DNA of 56,151 nt, taken from assembly GCA_033557835.1 (NCBI GenBank), contig JAWQRO010000113.1, positions 1-56,151 of the forward strand. The letters are read 5' to 3'. Below, one piece after another: positions 12,292 through 24,317 of this stretch (position 1 is its first letter; each line of letters begins with the position of its first letter). A program made the position numbers and the translations under genes. The DNA comes from Helochares maculicollis (taxonomy: Eukaryota > Arthropoda > Insecta > Coleoptera > Hydrophilidae). The notes under the pieces were generated by a model. It saw nothing but the letters and a program-made list of their open reading frames with translations. It had not been told where the DNA came from and searched no databases.

Positions 12292-15200
12292 GATTAGCGT
12301 ATTTTATCTAAGAAAGACATAATGCGTGGTTGGATTATCTAAACGCTTCTTGTACGCTCTAATGTTAAACTCTTGCATTTTTTCACAATAACAAAAATGT
12401 TGCTGTACAACAATAGCACTAGACAATACATAGACATCTATAATTTTGTTTCTCACTTAGTTCTCAAAGTAATAACGCTACCTACGTATAAACAGTCAAT
12501 TACACAGCTTGAACATTCAGTAATCGAGTTTGATTATTCAACCTCCTTGGATATTGAACAGACACCGATGGATGGTACTTAACGCAGAAATGTAGAACAC
12601 CATTCATTCGATGTTAATTATATTAGCTATATAGTACTTACAGAATTTTACCTCCATCTATCTTATGCAATTTTTCTTGATCCTAATCTCTACTACTTAA
12701 ATTTTGCAATAAAGATAAGCCCATATTAATTTCTCTCACACGCAAGCTACCAGATAATACACGACCAGTATGAATCAGAATTAGCACGAACGCCCATAAA
12801 ACCCACATTGTTTGCAATTTAGCCTCATGAAAATACAATAAATTAATTATGAACGTATTCTTCGTGTAAGTATAGCTAAAGGAAAGAGGACCTGTAAGTA
12901 GGCTTAAGATATGTACCTCAGAAAATGAATCAAGTGATTTTATCTCTTAGTTCTATTGTGTCATCTCCTTTTTAGTCCGTGTTGCTTAGCTACACAATGC
13001 ATAATGGCACTTGTCAACTACATTACAATAAACTAAAAAATATCCGAGAGAACCACAAACGACAACGTTATCATTTATATGAACTTGAAAATGGTGGGTG
13101 GTGACGGTCCCATTTGTATGTAAGGAAGATAAATTAATATTTTTCATGAAATCAATAATGTGAACTACAAAAAATTATACTTATAAAACTGTTTAAAATA
13201 AGCTTAGTCAAATCAACTCCGGCTTTTTCACCTTATATCTTTATAAAAAATTCTATTGTTTTACTCCCAATCAAATTTAAGGGATACCAAGGCTCCAACA
13301 AATTATTTTTATAAGACGATTGATGAAATTTGTAATTTTCTGACAAACAATCGTCTTCTGCTCTATTTTAAATAGTTATTTTACTGCTATTAAATCATAA
13401 AAATTAAATAAATTATCATTCTTTCCTCTAAGCGGATGTTCTGACTAATTTTTGTCTTTTGTTTTACGCAGGCAATTCCATAATAAATCACCGGTTTCCT
13501 GTGCAAACCAATGTATATCGCAAGTAGAAAATTGAAAACATCATAAAAATGCTATAAAGAACAAATAGTTAAAATAGTGGCTATTTATCTTTTACAAAAC
13601 TGAGATGCCATCAATTTTATGTAAAACATCTACATTTAAATTTCCTATTACACCCAAATTAGGATTTAATTTTATTATTAACCAATTTAAGATAAGACCA
13701 CACTGCTGCTGACGCACAGCGTGATTTCCCTAAATTGAAGAATTATAAAAAAACACCTACCTTCCTTATGAATGAACGTGTACTCAGCTAATAATAACGG
13801 AACTTTATGCTTTATTAAAATTTTGATAATTTTTTACATGGCTCCTTGGCGCTAAGCATACGTAATTAGCACGATTTTTACTACAAAAAAGTTAATTAAC
13901 TTAAAATTTCTGGTTTCCTAATTGGATCCTGAGATTTCACAATCCAAATTAGTTGCATATACATTTTTACAGTCTTGTACATTATTTTTAATATGTATTT
14001 AAAGTGAGCGTGTATGTAATTAATCAATCGCCGGTCGCTGCTCTCCGATGTGAACTCGCATTATTTCTCAGCCCCACAATCAATTTATCACATGAAACTT
14101 ATGTAAAGTTGTAGAAATATGACCTGAAAAGATCCTATCTTATAAAATTTTGTTAGTTCCAGTGGTATACTGTAACGCTACATTATGATATTCAGTTACG
14201 TTCAACATTTACATCGTGAATGTAGTCGGTAATGTAATAAATATACGCATATCATGCACCTGGAAGACTTAAAAAATGCTTTCCTCCAGTGCATTTCTTT
14301 GAAAATCAGACACACCTTTCTAATTAGTGCTAGATTATTGAATCGCATCGATAGAAAGGTGTATTAGTTGAAAATAAATACACATATACACTCACATTCA
14401 AAACTAAAAAGGCTAGTCTATTAATGAATAGCCTAATTTGCAAATGTCGTTTCGCCTTTTAATTCATTATAAAATTGTTGCCAAATATTTTTTCACGGTA
14501 TTTGAATAGCTTAAGTTTCAAACATCACTAGCGCAGAATTCTCTATTGAATACTGGCTATTTTATTTGTATCGCTAAAGTCCACCTAAGTCTCCGTGATT
14601 TTAATTAACATATTGAATAATTGTTTATTGAAAAGTGACTTTTCACCACAAAACGATAGGAAAGTTGAAATGTGGTTTGCCCATTTTTAAATCGCAGTTT
14701 TTATTTGATATGCAATCACTAAACATTATTTCGTAACAACATATCTACAATTTTATAATAAACAACCATTACGTAAACAACAAGAATCAAATGATTTACT
14801 TTTTATTAATTTTGCTTCCTCTTGCAGATACAAGTTAGCAGTGCGCTATTTTTATTTAGATATCAAATTTATAGATGAAGGTCACAATTGCTTAACCTTA
14901 AAAATAACAGTCTGGATGTCCTTATCCCTGGCGAGGATTCAAAAACTTGGCAAAAACGATTTTTTTCACACAAAAATATAGGCTGTGTTTATGACAACAG
15001 AGACTATTCTGTATAACAAGGCAGACCATTGTCCGCCTATTGTAGTTTGGGAACTGCTGCTTTAGAACGACGCCTTCCTCATCCTGGCAAGACGCCTCCT
15101 AAGCACTTTGTGGCCTTCGCCTTAGAATTGTAATGTGGCATATCTGCATTAAAAGCAGGGCGGGCGGAAGCGATTCAATTTTACACACGCACACACAGAT

Positions 15201-16099
15201 GTATCTCTTCTTAAGGCAGTCATCAAACATTCTAAGTAGCTTCGCATTAGCCTTTATCAGCTTTTCTCAAAGATTTTTTTATTTATAGAATAGACATGAC
15301 GTAAAGCGGCCACACGCGTGCACTTGTGTATTCTATTCAGAGAGGAGTCAGTCTCTTGGATGCGTGGTAAAGTAGATGGCTCCTGTTACACATTTCTCTG
15401 ATGATGTTGCAGTACGTAGATACAGACAGACTCCTTAGAAATCTAACACTCTGAATGCAGTTTAAAAGAACGAATGATTTGTTGTTTGAAATGTGCAGCC
15501 TTCCTTTTGCTTATTAACTGGTTTATCTCTAACTAATTCAATGACCTCAACATTTTTGTAAAATGATATAACTAGTTCGTTAAGAATTCTTTACAAATAC
15601 GGTAGGTTTTACATTGCTTACTATTACTGTTTTCCATGCTTATTATTACTATTTTCCATGGTTTGCTTAACTTATTTGTTTGTATTATTCACTGTGTAGA
15701 GTGTATTGTTTAAGAATTAATTGTGTGTGTTCATATCAGTGTTATTACTATTATTTGATCTTATAACTATGAATAATTTGAGTAATTGGATCCTGCTACC
15801 GAGTTGGAGATGCCTACGGCCTTGCTGTATTGCCTTTTACAAACTTGTTTGATTTAGTTTTTTCCAATATTTACATTTGAAAAATAAATGAGTTTTGCAC
15901 ACATCTATGGCCAACAGCACATAGTTCGTTTTAATTCCCAGGGCTTAACGACGTTGTGATCAAATCAATTTCTTAATCGTGCCAGATTGATTTAGTTTTC
16001 ATGCGTTTTCTATTTATATATTGGTATACAAAATCGTATTGTCACATTGTTTTAAATATCTTTTCGTTTCTTGATTTGTTTTCGCCTCTGCTGCTCTTG
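12292..16099. other. Intergenic sequence with one GC-richer island
   Basis: Most of this span is AT-rich with no recognisable feature. Between about 14990 and 15210 the composition becomes distinctly GC-richer. A 39-codon frame there ends at 15131-15133, but it has a stop just upstream and no recognised homology, so I do not call it a gene. A short imperfect tandem (TTTCCATG-containing units) sits near 15617-15660. Confidence 0.5.
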
Positions 16100-16885
16100 A
16101 GCAGGTGTACGAATATGAAATGCTGATTTCACACAATAGATAGTGCACCAATGCAGTTTGTGCTATAACGATTGGACACTGCGCTATTTTGTTGAGCCAT
16201 CAACAAGTTTCAGGAGCGCTTTAGTGATAGACTGGAAAAGTTAGTCTATTGTGTTGTATTGCTATATTCAATCTATCAAAATTTACACTGTACAAGGTGC
16301 ATTCGCGAGCAGTATTAATTTTTTGTTTTCACTTGAAGAAAACTGCTGTTGAATCATATCGATTAGTTTAAGATGCTTATGGTGAACATTCTCCAACGCA
16401 AGGTACGTGTAACCAGTGGTTGCAGCGTTTCAAAAAGTGGTAACTTTGAAGTTGTAGACACGGAACATTGAACTGCCAAAAAATACAAAGATATGGAAAT
16501 GCAAGCATTGTCGGACGAAGATGAATCGCAAACACAAAACAATTCGCACTCTAAATAGAGAATGAAATTTGGTCAGAATATCAAAAGAGGCAACACAAAG
16601 TCATATTTCTTCATGACGATGCTTTATCAAATACACCGATACGCGACACATTGTAAGCACTCTATTCAGAAGTTCTACTTCATGCTGCTTATTCATCAGA
16701 TTTGTCTCCTATCGATTACCGGTTGTTTGTTTCGATTAGTCTCGCACTTGCTGAGCAGGTCTTTGCTTCATATGAAGATGTGAAAATGGGAAAAATTTAT
16801 AAAAAGCTTACTTTGAATAGAGCACTTGTTATCAGTCTGCCTAATTTTCTTTTAAAATTCGCATTTAATGCTTGTACACCTGGTA
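16100..16885 (+). mobile_element. Mauritiana-type mariner relic, internally deleted
   Basis: Both ends are present: CAGGTGTACGAATATGAAATG on the left and its inverted partner CATTTAATGCTTGTACACCTGGTA on the right end. Both resemble Mos1-type terminal repeats. Coding traces on the plus strand include VKDAYGEHSPTQGTCNQW-LQRF, a diverged DFDVED-like block, ALSDEDESQTQ, then after a deletion a RGNTKSYFF..DDAL block and SPIDYRLF...LAEQVFASYEDVK (third catalytic Asp region). At ~786 bp it is well short of the ~1.3-kb family length; the middle of the transposase, including the first catalytic Asp region, is missing. Multiple frameshifts and stops make it non-functional. Confidence 0.88.
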
Positions 16886-18156
16886 GTAGATAATATTAAT
16901 AATAAAATATAATGACTAAACATCAGCTTTGACAAAAATCAACAATATTTTTAATAAATAAATGGTTTATTTGTGATCTCGTTTATTTATAGTGTAAAAT
17001 TTAAACTATGCTATACTTAACACGATAAAAATGAATATTACAATTTACGCCGAACTTGAAGTCTGTGATTCTCTAAAATACAGATCAAGATCCTTCCACT
17101 TACAACCAGTATTAGAATATCCAATTAAAATACTTTAGAACAAAATGTTATTTAAATTAATACTCGAAATGTGTCATTGTTAATGATCGCTTAAATCAAA
17201 TATCATACAGATCCTTAATTATAAAACTAGAGAGACTTCAGGTTTTATTTGAATCAACTAGCTAGTCAAGGTTTAAAACATTTTATATAAATCAGCTTGT
17301 GTGTAACTACCATTCTTTACTAATGTTAACCTGCTTATGCTGAATGCCCCAAAGGTGCTGACTTTCATAGTTACCCAGGTATAAACTCGCAACCTGATTA
17401 TTAGCGCATCGCAGTGACTGCGATTGCCACATTCGATGTTAGCAATTAATAATTTCCATGTTTTACAAGTGTTCACATATTTCTCAATCGAAATGACATC
17501 CTCTCCATTAGTAATATATGTTTCTTGCTCAGGAGCTATTTAAGGCCAATGATTACAACTCGTGGAATCCGTAAAATGCTTTATGTAGAAACACTAGTAA
17601 ATAGTGGTAGAATATGAGGTGCCCACTTATGATACTATATATTATCAGAATGGTAATACAGCTTATAATATATACTTATTTTTCTGGAAATAGATTATAA
17701 AGAAACTTTCTCAGCCGGGCGGTTGCTTTCTGTGAAACCTATTACCTATCTGCTAATTGATATTTAGCTAAATTAATAGTTTATATAATAGAGATATAAA
17801 ACAAAGTGCTACTATTTAAAAGAAGGCAATTAACTAAAAAAATTAATTAGCATTTTAATAACAAAATTTTATGGCTGCTTCTTTTACAAGTTGCTATAGC
17901 AAGTGGTAGGCTACAACCTGAAGTAGTATTTAAGGCAACGATTAGATAAATATGCTAATATGAAATCAAAGTCGTTTTTGTTTTGCAATTTACTAGCTAC
18001 TATATTTATAATAATTTTAATTTATGAAACCGTTCACTTGATAAAATGTTAACGGCTCCAGTTAAAGTGCTCATTTGAATCGTTTATTCAAGGAAGTGAT
18101 AATCACAGTGGGGTCCTGTTCAATCAAAGTACATTTTCGTTTTAGATGTGTTTAAT
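16886..18156. other. AT-rich spacer between two mariner relics
   Basis: No gene, RNA or repeat was recognised apart from AT-rich low-complexity stretches. A 67-codon minus-strand frame at 17273-17476 shows no known motif. Confidence 0.55.
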
Positions 18157-19068
18157 TACCAAGTGTACAATTATGAAATGCGGATTTCAGACAATAGACC
18201 AATGCACTTTTCATTATAATAATTCAACACTGCTACATTTTGTTGTGGTATAAACAAGTATCAGACGCGCACTAGTGAAAAAGTGTTGTACTGTTGTTTT
18301 GAATCGAAATTTATCGTAAAATTTGTGCGAACGATGGTATCATCACTGCAAAAGTAGAGATTTCCAAGTTGGTCGAAGAAGATTTACAAACAGAAAAACA
18401 GCTCGCTTTGCAATTGGAAGTTACTCAACAGGTCTCTAGTTGCATACGACATGAATCGGAGAGACAAATGGAAAAGCGTAAAAACATCTGTGAATTTTTG
18501 GTCGTTCGGTGAAAACAGAAGTGGTTTTCGCATCTCATAGGAGCAGGGGATGAAAATTGGGTTTATTTTGGGAAATTAAACTGTAAGAAATCATGGCTAA
18601 ACCCAAGAGTACTATCCAGATCGATCGCAAGACCGTAATGCTTTAGCAGAATGACGATGCTCTCTGTTTGGCAGGGACAGATGGGCGTGGTTTATTATTA
18701 GTTGTTAAAACCAAGAGAATCGATTAATACTTAATGTAACTAATAGTCAATTGGCACCGTTTGCTACTTGAAAAAAGCTTGGGATACCTAAGGAGTCATC
18801 ACTAAATTATTTTTCTTTATAACAATGAGCCATTACATCCATTGATGGGTCCCGCATAAGCCCTTTGGTTCACATGGATATGTGAAAAAATATTTCCATG
18901 GCTTATTCATGCCAAAAGGGAAAGATTTCTACTGGCGCAGTATTCACCAATTGACCGAAAGACTGGAAAATGTATAAAAGCGATGGAATATACTTGAACA
19001 AAGTACGATTTATCATTCTACCTGATTTAAAATGTTGTTCTTTTAAAATTCGCATTTCATACGTGGTA
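18157..19068 (+). mobile_element. Second mauritiana-type mariner relic, internally deleted
   Basis: The left end TACCAAGTGTACAATTATG and right end CGCATTTCATACGTGGTA form degraded terminal repeats of the same type as the 16100-16885 relic. Plus-strand coding traces include SERQMEKRKNICEFLVV, GDENWVYFGKLNCKKSW with the first catalytic Asp, SRSIARP, and a C-terminal WKMYKSDGIYLNK block. The DNAPSH region is deleted, so it retains a different part of the transposase from its neighbour. The ~0.9-kb length and several stops show it is dead. Confidence 0.85.
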
Positions 19069-22000
19069 TTTCATACAAAAAGTTACTTACTCTTAAGGGC
19101 AGCCTAAGAGCGCAGCTCTCAATAAATTGCGCCGTAGAAATCATACAGTATTGTACTTGTACAACACTTATATCATGCATGTAGCAATATTCATGTCGAC
19201 AAAAGCTATCACTTCCTAAAGACCTAAAAACTAAAGAAACTATTAACCATGGCTGCTAGCCCATCTGACTAGCAATTTTTCACACAGCATGAAGTCCAAA
19301 CAACTCTATCCGTTTCCTCAAGATCTGCAAACTCTCCAACAAGAAAGCAATATCATAGACTGTGGTTATATATAAAATTGGTTTTCAGGCGACCGCGTCA
19401 AGGAAGTCCAGTAAGATAAAAGAGTACTAATGAATTATGCAATATGATTTATTAAACACGTTTATTTAACAAATTATAACGTTTCGCCTCATAAATGAAA
19501 TAAGTGATAACAACTGTCTACGCAGACTTGTGAACAACCACTACTCTCTGTTATTTGCTGCTTTCCAAAGCGGAAATTCGAAGAAGCCTGCCACGGTAAG
19601 GCTGATTGTTGTTGGAGATAAATGATAAGGATATTGATTTGCAGGAAAACGCTTAGTGCCTTACAATATCTCGGTGACGAGACGAATTGTTTCAATTAAC
19701 TGAAAAGCACTTTAGTAATAGTTTCCTTGATGTTCGCCGCCACGCTAAAAGAAAACACCAATTTATTGCAATTAAGATAGTTTCATATTTTATACAATTA
19801 AAAAGGAGTTTCAAGTATATCTTGTATAAAGAATCCCGGAATTTAATGACCGGAATTGCACTAAATTCTAACATTAATAATTAATCTTCAGTGGTCGGTT
19901 TGATGGAAGAATCTATTTACGGGCGTATTATCTCATGATTTGTTTACATATCGAATGCATTCAATGCATTTTGTAAACAAGTTGACATGTCAGTGCTTGC
20001 ATCCGCTGCCAATTAATTTTTCAATTGTTTATTTCTAAAACGTTTAAAATTAGAAAACTGCTGCAGATCTTTAACGTTATGATTTAGTGAAACAAATAAT
20101 TTATTAATTTAAGTAGAGAATTGCAGACGTATTACTTGATTTTATGTGAATTGAAAAATTCACTAATTAGTGTCTAACTTTACGCTATGATGACGAAATT
20201 AATTGGATGTCATTAAGAAAAGTTAATCAGAAAACAAATATTGCCTAACGCTTACATATGGTTAAGCTGTGGTCGTGTCGTAGGTAGAAGTGGACTAGAT
20301 AAATTAAATTGACACACAATGGTCTATTTCTGAAACTAGGTTATCTTAATGAAACAGATTATACAATTATAAAGACAGTTATAAGGTTACAACTACTTAA
20401 AATTAGGTAAAACATAGAGGACTTGTTGTCAAAGCAATGATGAATATTTTGAACCTTGCAATTGAACTCTGTTTAGATATAAGGAAAGGCTTAACTAAGG
20501 CCAGCTCTTTTACTCTCTTCTATATTCCATTAGAATTGGCACTTTTATTAAAATAAACTACTTAGAAGATAAGTAGTTTCTTGAGCGAATTCCCACAGTA
20601 CATTCATTCCTTTTAGCAAATCATAACTAGCTAGTAATTATATTCATTTATCAAAATATGGTTCCACATCACTTCTCTCTGATTATCTCTAGTCCAAAGA
20701 ATAGCATAATTATCGAGACCCTCCCTCTTTTTAGCTTTCTCTGAAACGAATATACGTACTTACATATCAAGAAATGCATTGCTGACAGTTTTGTTTCGTC
20801 GACCTCTCTGCCGACTAATTAAACTCCAATTATTATCATCAGTTATTTGAAATCATTTTCTTTACGCCACCCATCGAGAGCGACTTTGTGCTAGGGCCCT
20901 ATGTTATTTCGGTTGTCGAAGATTTGCAATTTGTTTCTCACTGTGCATGAATTACATGCATTCTCTTTCAAATGACCGAACTGACCTCATTGGACAGAAG
21001 ACTGGAAAGAAAAAAAAATTATAAGCGCACAAGTAGAAAATTATCTCTTGGGTTAATCGAGCAATACGGCCGGCATTGAACCCTGTTAGGATGTAATTAT
21101 GGTAATTAGTCCTAGTTATCAAACTTTGAAATTACCTAAATTCATAAAAGACGGCGCTCTGCAAACGACTTGAAACGAACGAAGTAAAAGCAATTATTCG
21201 ACTCTAAAAGCAATTATTCGACTCCTTACTTTGCTTCTTTTACCTGTTTTCACTTGCAAATTTCTTCTTGTCCAACTGGTATTAATTTATAATATAAAGG
21301 TGAAAACTTATTACATTAATGTAAAGCATAATATAAATCCAAAAATAACCGTTCCAGACAGATTGCAATTAAAATCTATAGAAGAAAGCTCTTCGCTTGT
21401 ATGTTCTACATTACTGGCGCCTATACACAAGACTGAACATACGAATACTCTGCATACTTTTACAGGGGCAATCTTGTAATTAACAATTAAATTAAGCCAA
21501 CAATCGCGATTGGAATAAAAATATCGTTTTTTTAAATGCACTTAATCGATAGATTTGTGAAAAAAATACGGCTACTGTTGCTTGCAAGATACAGACAACT
21601 ACATGTCTGGTTTTGCATATCACATATTTATAAAATTTGAATACATTATATCACCATAATAAACTTATAATTATAATAAATAATTATACCGGTTTTAGTA
21701 CATTTATAAACAAAAGATCCTCAAGTATGAACTTTGTAGAAACATGGCAAAGTTGGGTAATAACTTACAAATATATGAAAATATAATATTCTTGATATTA
21801 TGCAAAGTATGCATCCATATTATCCATACACTTTTGCGGCAGATGTTTCAAGCCGGTGGTGTAAAACTTTGGTGGACGAGAGTCCATAATTTACAAAAAG
21901 ACCAATTTTACGGCATTTTCTAAATTAAATTGTTTCCGTATTAAAACATTGTCTGTATTAATGACGAAGTGGTAGCCAGTAGGAACTAAGTCTGGTGGGC

Positions 22001-22433
22001 ATAGAAAGTTCAAGTTTTTCAATATTTTCCTTCAGTTCATATCAGTAAATATCTAGGGTGTTCAATGAACTAGGTTTCTTGAATTATAATGGATCATACT
22101 TGCCCTGTACATTTAATTTGATGACTATTGCGCTTTTGTTGTTTTGTTGTTGTACAACCAGCACTGAACATTTGCGATTGTCATATTGAATCTATTTCTC
22201 AGTAACAAGGATCCAAAATGGACCAGATTTATGAAACGAGATCAACATCATACAAACTTCCAAACGTTTTTGTTTGTGTTTTTCATTCAGTTCTTGTATA
22301 AAAAATTTATATGACATCAAATAAATCTGTCAAATATTAAGTTAACGTCGAACAAATACGTATTAAATGTGGCAATACTGTTATTTTAGACGACTTGATT
22401 TAAAATATCATGTTAATACTAGTTGTTTATTAT
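19069..22433. other. Intergenic sequence, no gene seen
   Basis: The sequence is AT-rich with short frames only. A perfect 20-bp tandem duplication lies at 21185-21224 and is listed separately. No splice-supported exons or RNA genes were recognised. Confidence 0.5.
21185..21224. repeat. Perfect 20-bp tandem duplication
   Basis: TAAAAGCAATTATTCGACTC occurs twice in immediate succession with no mismatch, consistent with a recent slippage or duplication event. Confidence 0.95.
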
Positions 22434-22823
22434 TTATGTGACAGAATTTCTTGCGGCAGTTCTTCTAACTCTACGAACAATATATCTAACTTCTTTGTCT
22501 GAAAATCGATTCCAACAATATTCTATTTGCCAATAACAAAAGGGAGAATTATTTGAAAATAGATATGAAATCAGCACCAATAAACAATAAATATTAGATA
22601 GGGGAATCAGGAAAGCCAGTTTGTACGTGCATTTAATGAAATTTGCGGTATAACCGCTCTCATTTATCGTCACATTTGAAAAGATAACAAAAATATATAT
22701 GACGAAACAATAGAAACATAATTGCAGGCAAATGCTCCGATTCGGCACCTTAATCTCCATAAAATCAGTCTCTGTACTATTTGTCTTTTTAGTTGTAAAG
22801 ATAATTTTTAAACTGTTGAACAA
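22434..22823 (-). CDS. Unrecognised 129-codon frame with hydrophobic segments
   Basis: I do not recognise this frame. It holds two clear hydrophobic stretches, around residues 32-50 (LQLCFYCFVIYIFVIFS) and 68-88 (YKLAFLIPLSNIYCLLVLIS), and a basic C-terminus (YIVRRVRRTAARN). The pattern is compatible with a fragment of a multi-pass membrane protein such as an insect odorant or gustatory receptor exon, but no family signature is present. In AT-rich DNA, chance frames are often Phe/Ile/Leu/Tyr-rich and look like this. It lies about 0.5 kb upstream of the RhoGEF's candidate 5' exon on the opposite strand. I regard it as more likely chance than gene. Confidence 0.15.
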   Translation of the reverse strand: MFNSLKIIFTTKKTNSTETDFMEIKVPNRSICLQLCFYCFVIYIFVIFSNVTINESGYTANFIKCTYKLAFLIPLSNIYCLLVLISYLFSNNSPFCYWQIEYCWNRFSDKEVRYIVRRVRRTAARNSVT

Positions 22824-22958
22824 AGACGTGTAGATAGCATTTTACATGAAAGCGCGAAGCCTTTAAATTGTTTAATAATGAATATGTGCGATAAAAATTC
22901 ATTTCACGGCTTGAAAAGGTAGAATCGCATCAGTCGCCTAATGACAGTGCCAGCAATG

Positions 22959-22966
22959 TCACGTGA
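22959..22966. promoter_or_regulatory. Palindromic E-box TCACGTGA
   Basis: The perfect 8-base palindrome TCACGTGA (context GTCACGTGAA) matches the CACGTG core bound by bHLH-zip factors. It lies ~120 bp upstream of a strong splice donor that could end the RhoGEF 5' non-coding exon, a plausible promoter-proximal position. A single 6-8 base motif can occur by chance. Confidence 0.35.
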
Positions 22967-23088
22967 AAACTTATTGTTCGTTATTGTGTGCACCTTCCAT
23001 TTTATATATTATTTTACAGTAGCCGTTGTTAAAGCAATTGTTATTCTCGCTAGATTTTTGTTAAAAGTCTATGAAAAATGTTGCACAA
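22967..23088 (+). other. Candidate 5' non-coding exon of the RhoGEF gene
   Basis: The stretch ends in GCACAA|GTAAGT (donor at 23089), a consensus donor 477 bp upstream of the first recognised coding exon's acceptor (TTTCTTTCAG|GG at 23565/23566). It contains one ATG (23071-23073). If spliced, that ATG opens an 11-codon upstream frame ending in TGA at 23581-23583, overlapping the proposed main ATG at 23583 in the form TGATG. The transcription start is not defined by any strong motif. The alternative is that coding exon 1 is joined to another exon farther upstream. Confidence 0.35.
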
Positions 23089-23565
23089 GTAAGTATTTCT
23101 GTATGTTCATTTGTTTTTGAAAAAGGGGTAGTCATTTCTATGTTCTTAATTATCGTATTTTTCTACGCTTTTGCAAGTGGATCAATTTACTTACATTCAA
23201 ATTTCATACATTGCGAGCGACATAAAAAATACTAAGTAACTACTTCCGAAAGTCCCAACAACAAAAGAGATTGACGGCATTGAAACTCAAAATGGCGAGC
23301 TTCATTTAGAAAAATCTTGTTTTTTGTACATCCTATAAAATTAATATTGTAACTAATTTTCCGTAACTACTATTATAATATTTAAAAAAATGTAATTTTA
23401 ACAACGATAATTTGTTAATAATAATGACTGAATAATGACCAATGCTACGGGAAATTTAGTGTGCGTTATTTTTACCAATGTTTCCGCAAATATATTGGTT
23501 TTCCGCGTAATTTATTTTAAAATGGTCTGGAATGACGTGAAATAAATGTGATTTGTTTCTTTCAG

Positions 23566-24317
23566 GGCCGTCCACAGAGTTGATGCCCAGTATTATGGGC
23601 GAAATTGACGACAGATTAGGACATGCAGCTCACAACAACGAAGAGAAGCGTATTCCCAGAAAAGCCCCATGCACCAACAGCTTCGCGAATTTATCTCCGA
23701 ATGTACAAAAAATTTTAGCCAACGTGTCTGACCAAGAGCTCAACAAAAATTTCTCTTCGGAAGAAACTTTGGCAGCGCCTCAAAAGAAAATCGCGACCAA
23801 TCGATACACTTACTGTAGAAGATCCCCAGAAAAAGTAGCTCAAAAAACCAACGAAAATTTGGACATTATTTCTCCTAACGTACAAAAGATGTTGTCGAAT
23901 CTTCCGGACACCGAACTAGTGATACCGCCTTGCGGTGCCGTGCAGGAAGATAGACGGACTGCTAGCACGAATAGATCTTTCTTGCATTTGAGTAATAAAA
24001 GTGAAATTACAAATGGCAACCGCAGTGAGAACGGAGGAGGCGGATTAAGTCGAGAATCGGTGAATAATAGATCGTTTCTGCTCCATTTGTCAGACAGTCA
24101 CCGAAATCAAAGTGCTTCCAGTGTAAGTGATATGTTGAACAAATCTAGTGATAGTGATAGTAGTAATAAGAGTTCGAATGTGCCAACCGCTTCAAATGAT
24201 GCCGACAACGCCGATCCATTTCCACAAAAACCTCTGGGAAGTTACCTGCACAACTCTGCTTCCGGGATTGCCTCAAGGACTCCCGTGGGAAGGAAAAATA
24301 TAGGTGGATATTTGCAA
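23566..24317 (+). CDS. RhoGEF coding exon 1 (disordered N-terminus)
   Basis: The acceptor is TTTGTTTCTTTCAG|GG and the donor TTGCAA|GTAAGT. The exon enters with two bases of a split codon (phase 1), so it is either preceded by coding sequence or starts at ATG 23583. The product is polar and Ser/Asn-rich, with two internal motif pairs: LSPNVQKILANVSDQEL (residues 37-53) with ISPNVQKMLSNLPDTEL (96-112), and NRSFLHLSNKSE with NRSFLLHLSDSH. A Gly-Gly-Gly-Gly run and an acidic/Ser tract (SSDSDSSNKSS) follow. No catalytic domain is present. This is probably a regulatory region with short protein-binding motifs. Confidence 0.85.
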
